This document shows positions 40,810 to 49,020 of a stretch of DNA of 64,000 nt, piece after piece (the stretch's first letter is position 1; every line of letters starts with the position of its first letter). The DNA comes from Lentisphaerota bacterium (GTDB taxonomy: Bacteria; Verrucomicrobiota; Kiritimatiellia; UBA8416; JAIOPI01): contig JAIOPI010000028.1 in assembly GCA_021413965.1 (NCBI GenBank), forward strand, positions 120,896 to 184,895, given 5' to 3'. Under the pieces are notes generated by a model that was given only the letters and a program-made list of their open reading frames with translations, searched no databases and was not told the origin of the DNA. Position numbers and translations under genes: made by a program.

Positions 40810-43800
40810 ATGACTCCTATGCGCCCTCGGACCCACCGCTGCCGAATGCTGGCCGCCGCCCTCGCCCTCCGCCTCGTGACGTCCGTCGCCTCGGCGGAGG
40901 TCATGCTGCAATGGTTCGAGACCGACTGGGACGAGATGTACCGCCGGTTGCCCGAGGCGGCCGTAGCCGGCTACGACTTACTCTGGATTCCCCCGCCCAC
41001 CAAGGCGCCGACCGGCAAGGGCACAAAGTGGAGCAACGTCGGCTACAGCCTCTACGATCGCTTTGACATCGGCGACGTTCCCCAGCGCGGCTCCCTGGCA
41101 ACCCGCTATGGCACGCGCGGGTCGCTCCGCAACATGGTCGACCAGGCGCACCAGCTCGACATCAAGATCATCCCGGACATTGTGATGAACCACAATGGCA
41201 ACGGCCCCGACTTCCGCACGTATCCCGGGATGGTGCCCGAGGATTTCCACCTGCAGTGGCAGCAGGGCTACTATAACACGCTCAACTACAAGCGGGCGCC
41301 GCGCATGTATCAGTGGGACCCGGCCAACGGCTATGGCGGCACGATGTGGCAGGACCTGGCCAATCTGATCGACATCCGCACCGAGGACAATGCCGATCCC
41401 GGGCGCTTCACGGGCGGCAACAACACGCCGGGATACAACCTCGTCGCCGGCACATCCTTCCTGCGCCATGTGGGCCAGCCCGACAAGTACCCCTATTACC
41501 CCGCGGGCTACACCAACGAAAATGCGCCCACCATGCTCAACCGCTGGATCACCTGGCTCGGCAACGCCATCGACTACGACGGCCTGCGCATCGATGCCGC
41601 CAAGCACACGCCGTGGGAGTTTTTCGGCCAGCGCGGCTGGGGCTTTCTGCACGAGGCGCAGTGGAACTTCAACCAGCGCCGCGGCTACAGCGACGCCAAT
41701 CCCGACGAGGCCGACCAGCTGTTCCAGAACGACATTGTCCGCAACGATGCGCTGATCTTTGCCGAGATCCTGAGCTACCAGGGCGAGCTGAACTACTGGT
41801 ACGGCAACGTCTACACCAAGGACAACTCGCGCAACCCGATGCGCCTGCTGGACTATCCCATTCATCAGAAGGTGCTCGATGCGGTCAACGGTGGCAACAT
41901 CGGCCTGCTCGAGAACAACGGCGCGCTGGATCCCGACATCAGCGTGAACTACTGCTGGGGGCACGACGACGACAATGCCGGCAAGCGGCCCAACAAGCCC
42001 GTGCTGGCCTACGCCTACCTGATGACGCACATCGGCCTGCCTATGATCTACACCACCGGCAAGAACCTGGCCTGGTCGGACAGCGGCCGGTCGGCCTACC
42101 CGAACTCCCGCACCTGGATGGTGCCGGGATTCGATTCGCACGCCTTCGGCGACGACGGCGACGACATCGTCAACCTGCTTTGGATCAACCGCAATTTCGC
42201 GCGCGGCCGGGAATACAACCGCTGGGCGGACGGGGATGTCCTGGCCTACGAGCGCTATGACGACCGGAATTTCAACCAGAACCCGGACTCCGGCGAAGGG
42301 CTTCTACTGGTGGCGTTGAACGATTCGGGCGGTGACACCACGCGCAATAACGTCACCGTGAGTTTCCCGGTCGGCACGGTGTTGCACGACTACACGGGCA
42401 ACAATCCGACCGACATCACCGTGTACCAGAACGGATCGTTCAACCAGGTCAACGTCACCGTGCCGGGCAACGGGGGCCAGGGCTATGTGTGCTATGCGCC
42501 CAGCTGCGCAGACCAGCTGGCGATTTCGTTCCGCCAGGGCGGGGCCCCCGTTGGCACGATGACGTGGATCGTGCCGGGCGGCGCGCTGGGGACGCCTCGC
42601 ACGCGCCACCTGCCGCGTTTGACGGACACGAACTTTACGGTCAGCGTGGGCTTCAACCCCGCGGGCGGACCGGTTGATGCCGTGATGGTCCGGTGGGGCC
42701 AGGGCAGGCAGCGGCTTACCGCCGGCAACTACTGGGCCACGGATACGGTGAGCCTCGTGTCGTCCGGCTATGAACTCGCGAACGCCGTGAACACCACAAA
42801 CTGGGTGCTGGATGTGGTGAACGGCAGCGCTCTGCGGGAGGGACTGAATGTCGTACGCGCGCGGGCCTTCAACCAGCGCGCCGCGTCTCTGCCCGCCCTC
42901 TACAACACGGCCACTGAAGTCGTCTACGTTGATGTGCACGGACCGGACCTGGATATTGAGTCCCCGGCCGAGGGCGCCACGGTGACTGGCGACGCCGTCA
43001 TGGTCATCCGCAATCCCGACTTCACGGCCTACGGCATGACCGTGGGCATCAACGGGGTCACCAACACGGCGCACGAGATCATGAAGGGCTTGTGGAAGTT
43101 CAGCCTGGCCGGCCTGCCGCCCGGTCCCCAGGCCATCACCGTGAGCGCCACGGAGGCCGACTGGGACAGCCCGAGAAACGTGATCAACGGCAGCGTGGCG
43201 GTACGAAACATGACGGTGGCGGCCAATCCGCAACCGATCGCGCTCAGCCATCCCGACGGCGCCACGCTCGCGCTGCCGTTTTTCAAGACCGTTGTCAGCG
43301 CCCCCGGCGCCGCGGACGTGAAGCTCTACTGGGATGGGTATGAGCTCCCGTTCAACGACGGCGGACTGACCAACACGTTCAACGGCGAAGTCGTGTACCG
43401 CGACGCGCTGGGCAATGTGTCGAACAGCCGCCTCTGGGGCAACTTCGTCAACGGCCAGCACTTCTTCGAGGCGGTCCGCGTGGACGGTGGCGTGACCAGC
43501 CGCGCCGTGTCCCGCGTGACCTTCAACCTCTACGGCATCAACGCCATCGACAGCGACGGCGACTCCCTGCCTGATAATGTCGAATTGCCGTTCTTTGATG
43601 ACGGGGCCCCCGGCGGCGACCAGCCCTTCCCCGGCGATGATGCAGGCAACCCGGACTACATTCCAAAGGACGAGAACTGGACCCGCCTGAACCCCTATAA
43701 CCATTCGACGTTCTACATTGGCGCCTGGGATGACGCACTCGACTCGGACAACGACGGCTACAGCAATGGTGCCGAAGTCCGCGCCGGGTACACGGAAGAT

Positions 43801-46800
43801 GGCAACATCTACAAGTACAGCATCTTCAACTCGGCGAGCCACCCTTCGGGAAGTTCAACGACGCCGGCCGCCGTCTCCTGGGTGCCGAACCCGGTGGCGC
43901 TGGGTCAGCCGATGACGATTTCCTACACCCCCAACCAGGGGCCACTGGCCACGGCGACGCAGATCATCGCGCACGTCGGCCACTCGGCTGGGACGGCGGG
44001 CAGCTGGCAAGGCGTACTCGATCTGCCGATGACCTTCGTGGGACCGCATTGGACGGCGGCGTATCCGGTTCCGGCCACGGCCACGTCGGTGGACTTCGTG
44101 TTCTTCGACGGCGCCGCCACGTGGGATAACAATGGCGGAACGGACTGGCATGCGGCGGTTCAGGGCAGCACCAACCGCTACTTCACGATGAACGGCGCCT
44201 TCGACGGCAATGATTACGTGATTGTTCCGGGCGGCGCCGGGCTCATGGAAATCCGTGCCGCCGTGAAGAATGGCAGCCTCTATGTGGCGACCCACTCCGC
44301 GGGCGGAGGCGGCAATGATCACTACGTCTACGTGACCGACACGTTGGGCGACGCACACAACCCGGCTCCGGCCTGGAACAAGCCGGGCTCGATCTTCATG
44401 AACACGGACACGAAGCCCTGGATGGCGGCTGAGGGGGCCAACTCGTTCTGCACCTGGAATCACGCCCCGGGCGCCGTGATCGCAAACAGTGGGGTCGCGC
44501 TGGAAGGCGAACTCAATCTGCAGAGTGTCTTCGGGCACGTGCCCGAGGCCTTGTACGTGGCGGCTGTCGCCTTCCAGACCAGCGATGGCGGCAGCGTCGT
44601 CTCGCAAGGCCCGCCCGCCTGGGACGCCGACAACAACATCATGCCCATGGAGTTGCAGCGCGTTCCGGTCGCGAGTATCCGCGATGACGATCAGGATGGC
44701 TATTTCGACGACGGCAAACCGCAGATGTGGACGGTGGTGGGCGGCAATACGAATGACGCCAACTACGGGCTGCGGCGATTCTTCATCAACGAACTGGCCG
44801 GCGAGACGGCCACGCTCACCGTCCTGCTGCGGCCCAACGCGGGCGGCACGAACGCCGTCACCCACGTGGAGCTGTTTTCCAACGTCAACCGGCGTGAGTT
44901 CGCCGCACTCGAGGAGGATCCGGCGGATGTGACCACCGCAAGCGTGGACACGTACTACCGCGCGTATCCCATGCAGGATCTGGGCGGCGGGCTCTACAGC
45001 TGCACGCTGCCAGTCAGCAAGTGCGGGGCCTACCGCGTGAATGCGCGCTACCGGGTCAACGGGCGGCCCTATGCGTACTACACCGATCATGGGCTGCGGC
45101 GCGATTGCGCCGTGGTCGTATCGCCCACCAAGGCGCTCAGCCTCTCGATGTACGAGTTGAATCCGATGGTGGCCGAGGCCACGACGGATCAGAAGAGCGG
45201 CCGCAGCACCTTCGCGGACATGTACCTGTCGAACACGAACAAGCCGGACCGCATCAACACGAATCACTTCGTGGGGCTCGGCGTGAACATGATCTGGCTG
45301 CAGCCCATCCACCCCATCGGCACGGTTGGCCGCGAGCCGGATCCGGGCAACGGCAATCAGCCCTACGAGCCGGGCAGCCCGTACGCGGTGAAGAACTACT
45401 GGAAGGTCAACCCCGCGCTGGGCGCGGACGACACCGCGGCCGGCGCCCTGGCCGAGTTCCAAGGCTTCGTGGCGGCTCTGGATGCGGCAGGCGTGGGCGT
45501 CATGCTGGACGGCACCTTCAATCACAGCGCGTGGGATTGCGAGATCGGCGAGGTCGGTGTCGACATGGGGATCGGTCCCGACGCGTCGCAGGAAATACGT
45601 CTCGCGCGGCCGCAGTGGTACTCCCGGAAGGACCGCTACGGCGAGCACGCCACGGTGGACTGGGAAGTCGCCCCCGCACCGGACCGCATCGATTTCGGCA
45701 AGTGGACCGACGCCGCCGATTTCTTCTTCGGCAAGTACGATGCCTTGGTGCAGTTCCCGGCGACGGACACGAACAACGCCTGGTCGAGTCCCTGGTACCA
45801 CCAATACCTGCAGGAGGACGATGCGTTTGAAGGGCACGACGCCTACACGCGAGAGCTCTGGGAGTACTTCGCGCGTTACCCGCTCTACTGGCTGGAGAAG
45901 ACCGGGCACCCGGCCGGCACGCCCGCCACGCAATCCGGCAGGGGAATCGACGGCCTGCGCTGCGATTTCGCACAGGGGCTCCCGAGCGCCTTCTGGGAGT
46001 ACTGCATCAACCGGACGCGCAGCGTGAAGTGGGACTTCCTGTTCATGGCCGAGTCACTCGACGGATACCGTACCGTGGCGGGCAGCAACCGGCACGGCGT
46101 CGGCTTCCGGTCCTCCCGGCACTTCGACATCCTGAACGAGAATTTCGTCTTCTACTGGCGCGACTCGTTCTTCAACTACCTGGGTGGCGTCAGCCGGACG
46201 CCCGCCCCGTTTACGAGCCCGACGCGCACGCAGTACGATTTGCGCCGCCAGGCGTTCGACGCCTCGCCCATCCTGCTCAATCTCACGAGCCACGACGAGA
46301 TCTACCCGTCGCACGACCCCTACCGCATCCTCTACTGCTATGCCGAAGCGGCGTCTCTGGATGGGGTTCCCATGCTCTTCTACGGGCAGGAGGCGGGCGC
46401 TCAGAATGACACCACGGTGTACAACTACGGCGGTGAACTGCCGAACAACCTGCACAACTTCACGCGCTACGAGGTGAACTTCGGCAAATCGATTCCGAAC
46501 TTCAAGCGCTTCAACTCCATGACCAATGTCTGGAACAACCGCGACTGGGGCCTGCAGGCGCTCTACGGGCGCGTCAACCACGCGCGGGCGGCGTCCCCTG
46601 CCCTGCGCAGTCAGGGCGTGTACTTCCTGGAGCGCACGGACAGCAGCGCCCCGGATCCGGACGTGTACGCGGTGGCCAAGGTTGAGCAGCCCGGCGTGAG
46701 CGCGTCGACGCAGGACGTCGTGTTCGCCTTTGTGAACAACAATTACTGGGGCAGCGAGAGCCGCATGGCCACCTTCAAACTCAACCCCACCCTGCCCGAT

Positions 46801-47439
46801 GGGCGCAACTGGTTCGGCATCGAGGACGGCAAGCAGTACAACATCGTCGATCTGCTCTCGACCAACCCGGCGGCCTACATCTGGAGCCCGAACAAGACCG
46901 GCGACGAACTGATTGACGGCGGTATGTTTGTCTGGCTGAACCAGCCGGCCCTCCAGGGCGGACAGGCCCAGTACCTCAAACTCGTGGATGTGAACACCAC
47001 GTATCCCGATGCCGATGGCGACGGCACGCCGGACTATTCTGACTGGGACGACGATGATGACGCCCTGCCGGACGCGTGGGAGCAGCAGCACGGGCTGAAT
47101 CCGAACTCGCCGGCGGGTGATGAGGGCGCCCTGGGCGACAAGGATAAGGACGGTCTGACGAACTACGAGGAATTCCTGGCCGGTACAAATCCCAACGACC
47201 CGGCCGACCGGCTGGAGATTGAGGCCATTACGCCTTCAAGTGGGAGCGCGCAGGTGCAGTGGACCACTGAGCCCGGGCGCTCGTACCAGCTGGAGTACAC
47301 CGACAAGCTGGTGCCCCAGCCTCAGAACTGGTCGCCGGCCTTTGGCTATGCCACGGCGCTGACCAATACCCAGTCTTACCCCTACGCCATTCCGGGCAAC
47401 GCCAGCAACCGGTATTTCAGGGTTAACGTGCGGCCGTGA
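40810..47439 (+). CDS. Secreted double-GH13 amylase with CBM25-like domain, 2209 aa
   Basis: The ATG follows AAAGGA at 5 bases. The signal peptide ends near residue 29 (VASA-E). The first GH13 domain (about 30-550) has DIVMNH (123-128), GLRIDAAKH with nucleophile Asp262, FAEIL with Glu319 and GHDDD with Asp386. Beta-sandwich modules, a DSDGDSLPD calcium segment and a CBM25-like domain (about 1020-1125, TWDNNGGTDW) follow. The second GH13 domain (about 1440-1990) has DGTFNH (1567-1572), GLRCDFAQG with Asp1719, FMAES with Glu1748 and SHDE with Asp1829. The C-terminus has DADGDGTPDYSDWDDDDD plus DKDKDGLTN, then a beta-rich tail ending in YFRVNVRP. Both active sites look complete, so one chain could combine two cutting activities on starch; which bond each prefers is not clear. 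Confidence 0.9.
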   Translation: MTPMRPRTHRCRMLAAALALRLVTSVASAEVMLQWFETDWDEMYRRLPEAAVAGYDLLWIPPPTKAPTGKGTKWSNVGYSLYDRFDIGDVPQRGSLATRYGTRGSLRNMVDQAHQLDIKIIPDIVMNHNGNGPDFRTYPGMVPEDFHLQWQQGYYNTLNYKRAPRMYQWDPANGYGGTMWQDLANLIDIRTEDNADPGRFTGGNNTPGYNLVAGTSFLRHVGQPDKYPYYPAGYTNENAPTMLNRWITWLGNAIDYDGLRIDAAKHTPWEFFGQRGWGFLHEAQWNFNQRRGYSDANPDEADQLFQNDIVRNDALIFAEILSYQGELNYWYGNVYTKDNSRNPMRLLDYPIHQKVLDAVNGGNIGLLENNGALDPDISVNYCWGHDDDNAGKRPNKPVLAYAYLMTHIGLPMIYTTGKNLAWSDSGRSAYPNSRTWMVPGFDSHAFGDDGDDIVNLLWINRNFARGREYNRWADGDVLAYERYDDRNFNQNPDSGEGLLLVALNDSGGDTTRNNVTVSFPVGTVLHDYTGNNPTDITVYQNGSFNQVNVTVPGNGGQGYVCYAPSCADQLAISFRQGGAPVGTMTWIVPGGALGTPRTRHLPRLTDTNFTVSVGFNPAGGPVDAVMVRWGQGRQRLTAGNYWATDTVSLVSSGYELANAVNTTNWVLDVVNGSALREGLNVVRARAFNQRAASLPALYNTATEVVYVDVHGPDLDIESPAEGATVTGDAVMVIRNPDFTAYGMTVGINGVTNTAHEIMKGLWKFSLAGLPPGPQAITVSATEADWDSPRNVINGSVAVRNMTVAANPQPIALSHPDGATLALPFFKTVVSAPGAADVKLYWDGYELPFNDGGLTNTFNGEVVYRDALGNVSNSRLWGNFVNGQHFFEAVRVDGGVTSRAVSRVTFNLYGINAIDSDGDSLPDNVELPFFDDGAPGGDQPFPGDDAGNPDYIPKDENWTRLNPYNHSTFYIGAWDDALDSDNDGYSNGAEVRAGYTEDGNIYKYSIFNSASHPSGSSTTPAAVSWVPNPVALGQPMTISYTPNQGPLATATQIIAHVGHSAGTAGSWQGVLDLPMTFVGPHWTAAYPVPATATSVDFVFFDGAATWDNNGGTDWHAAVQGSTNRYFTMNGAFDGNDYVIVPGGAGLMEIRAAVKNGSLYVATHSAGGGGNDHYVYVTDTLGDAHNPAPAWNKPGSIFMNTDTKPWMAAEGANSFCTWNHAPGAVIANSGVALEGELNLQSVFGHVPEALYVAAVAFQTSDGGSVVSQGPPAWDADNNIMPMELQRVPVASIRDDDQDGYFDDGKPQMWTVVGGNTNDANYGLRRFFINELAGETATLTVLLRPNAGGTNAVTHVELFSNVNRREFAALEEDPADVTTASVDTYYRAYPMQDLGGGLYSCTLPVSKCGAYRVNARYRVNGRPYAYYTDHGLRRDCAVVVSPTKALSLSMYELNPMVAEATTDQKSGRSTFADMYLSNTNKPDRINTNHFVGLGVNMIWLQPIHPIGTVGREPDPGNGNQPYEPGSPYAVKNYWKVNPALGADDTAAGALAEFQGFVAALDAAGVGVMLDGTFNHSAWDCEIGEVGVDMGIGPDASQEIRLARPQWYSRKDRYGEHATVDWEVAPAPDRIDFGKWTDAADFFFGKYDALVQFPATDTNNAWSSPWYHQYLQEDDAFEGHDAYTRELWEYFARYPLYWLEKTGHPAGTPATQSGRGIDGLRCDFAQGLPSAFWEYCINRTRSVKWDFLFMAESLDGYRTVAGSNRHGVGFRSSRHFDILNENFVFYWRDSFFNYLGGVSRTPAPFTSPTRTQYDLRRQAFDASPILLNLTSHDEIYPSHDPYRILYCYAEAASLDGVPMLFYGQEAGAQNDTTVYNYGGELPNNLHNFTRYEVNFGKSIPNFKRFNSMTNVWNNRDWGLQALYGRVNHARAASPALRSQGVYFLERTDSSAPDPDVYAVAKVEQPGVSASTQDVVFAFVNNNYWGSESRMATFKLNPTLPDGRNWFGIEDGKQYNIVDLLSTNPAAYIWSPNKTGDELIDGGMFVWLNQPALQGGQAQYLKLVDVNTTYPDADGDGTPDYSDWDDDDDALPDAWEQQHGLNPNSPAGDEGALGDKDKDGLTNYEEFLAGTNPNDPADRLEIEAITPSSGSAQVQWTTEPGRSYQLEYTDKLVPQPQNWSPAFGYATALTNTQSYPYAIPGNASNRYFRVNVRP

Positions 47440-47455
47440 CCCGGGCAGACTGTCA

Positions 47456-47484
47456 TGTCGGCGCGTCGCGTGCGACGCCCGACA
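47456..47484. terminator. Hairpin between convergent double-GH13 and malQ genes
   Basis: GCGTCGC and GCGACGC pair around a two-base loop, extended by TGTCG/CGACA after a small internal loop. It sits 16 bp after one stop codon and 6 bp from the other. No T-run is present on either strand, so it is a weak candidate bidirectional terminator. Confidence 0.4.
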
Positions 47485-47490
47485 ATCCGG

Positions 47491-48981
47491 TCACCGACCG
47501 TAGGCTTCGGTCAGCTGGCGCAGCCGTCGCGCAAGGGCGGGCGTGAACTCGCCGCCGCGCATGCGCCACTCCCAGTTTCCGGCGCTGGTTCCCGGCACAT
47601 TCATGCGGGAACGGCCGTCCAGGTCGAGGAGGTCCTGCATAGGCACCAGCGCGGTATCCGCCACCGATTGCCACGCCAGCCGAATGAACGGCCACGCGGA
47701 GCGCGCCGCATCCTCACCCACATAAAGGCGCACATGCCGCTTCACAGGGGCCGGCGCCTGGCGATACCAGCTGCGGGTCGTGTCATTGTCGTGTGTGCCG
47801 GTATACACCACGCAGTGACGCGGGTAATTGTGCGGCAGGAACTCGCTGTCAGCGCCCCCGCCGAAGGCGTAGTGCAAAATCTTCATCCCCGGCAGATTGA
47901 AGGCTTCGCGCATGCGCCGGACGTCCGGCGTGATCATCCCCAGGTCTTCGACGATCATCGGCAGGGTGCCCAGTTCCTTTTGGAGGCACCTGAGCAGTGC
48001 CGCGCCGGGCGCCAGATACCAGCGTCCCTTGACGGCCGTGCGGTGGCCATAGGGCACGCCCCAGTAGGCGGCAAGACCGCGAAAATGATCAAACCGCACC
48101 ACGTCGTACAGCGCGAGATTCGCGCGCAGCCGTTGAACCCACCATGCGAACGCTGTCCGCCGCAGATAGGCCCAATTGTAAACGGGATTCCCCCAGAGTT
48201 GCCCGGTGCGGCTGAAGTAATCGGGTGGCACTCCTGCCACACGCCGCGGCAGGCGGCGGCGATCAAGGAGAAACACATCGGGATAAGCCCAGACGTCGGC
48301 ACTGTCGTGGGCCACGTAGATGGGCATGTCGCCCACCACCTGCACACCGCGAGCATGGGCGTGCTGGCGCAAGTCACCCCACTGCATGAAGAACACGTAT
48401 TGCAGGAACTTCTCGCGCTCGATCGCGCCGGCCACGCGCGCCCCCGCCTGTCGCAGGGCCGCCGGCCGCCGGTATCGCAGGGGGGCGGGCCAGCGCCACC
48501 ATGGGCGCCCGCCCTGCTCTTCCTTGATCGCCATGAACAGCGCATAGTCCGGGAGCCAGGTGTGCTGTGCCGCGCAAAATGCATCAAACCCCGCGCGCGC
48601 CGCCGCGTTCGCCGTGGCGGCAAAGCGCGCGTGCGCCAACGCCAACAGGCGCGGCTTGAGCGCCATCACGTGGCGGTAATGAACGCGCTTGCCCCGTTGC
48701 CATGACGGCGCCGCGCCGGCTTCGAGCCATCCGTCCCGCTCGAGGCGCTCCAGGCTGATCAGCAGGGAATTGCCCGCAACCGACGAAAAACAGGCGTAGG
48801 GAGACTCCCCGTACCCGGGAGGCCCCAGCGGAAGCACCTGCCAGAGCTTCTGCCCCGCCCGGTGGAGAAAATCAACGAAATCGTAAGCCTCCGACCCGAG
48901 CGTCCCCACCCCTTCGGGTCCCGCCAGCGAGGTGGGATGCAGGAGAATGCCGCTGCGACGACTGCTGCCCATCGTGGTCAT
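47491..48981 (-). CDS. malQ: 4-alpha-glucanotransferase, MalQ/DPE1 type (GH77)
   Basis: This cytoplasmic amylomaltase disproportionates maltodextrins, moving glucan segments and releasing glucose. Its 496 residues fit the DPE1-like group. It begins SGILLHPTSLAGPEGVGTLG, with LPLGPPGYGESPY following. The catalytic residues are in VRFDHFRGLAAYW (nucleophile Asp), MIVEDLGMITPDV (acid/base Glu) and TGTHDNDTT (stabilising Asp). There is no signal peptide. ATG 48981 is chosen; a TTG at 49017 lies 3 bases after the upstream stop codon and is possible. It is immediately downstream of the DPE2-like gene. Confidence 0.93.
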   Translation of the reverse strand: MTTMGSSRRSGILLHPTSLAGPEGVGTLGSEAYDFVDFLHRAGQKLWQVLPLGPPGYGESPYACFSSVAGNSLLISLERLERDGWLEAGAAPSWQRGKRVHYRHVMALKPRLLALAHARFAATANAAARAGFDAFCAAQHTWLPDYALFMAIKEEQGGRPWWRWPAPLRYRRPAALRQAGARVAGAIEREKFLQYVFFMQWGDLRQHAHARGVQVVGDMPIYVAHDSADVWAYPDVFLLDRRRLPRRVAGVPPDYFSRTGQLWGNPVYNWAYLRRTAFAWWVQRLRANLALYDVVRFDHFRGLAAYWGVPYGHRTAVKGRWYLAPGAALLRCLQKELGTLPMIVEDLGMITPDVRRMREAFNLPGMKILHYAFGGGADSEFLPHNYPRHCVVYTGTHDNDTTRSWYRQAPAPVKRHVRLYVGEDAARSAWPFIRLAWQSVADTALVPMQDLLDLDGRSRMNVPGTSAGNWEWRMRGGEFTPALARRLRQLTEAYGR

Positions 48982-49020
48982 AGGCTGTACGCGTTTGGAG
49001 TTGAGCCGCTTCGGCAAGGA

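Noticed and set aside
40648..40911. N-terminal extension of the GH57-type protein to 40911
   Set aside because: It would overlap the start of the divergent double-GH13 gene and precede the signal peptide; ATG 40647 has a strong ribosome-binding site.
43855..45933. 692-codon open frame on the minus strand (likewise 30403-33207 minus and 48862-50892 plus)
   Set aside because: All are shadows of genes with strong domain evidence on the other strand.
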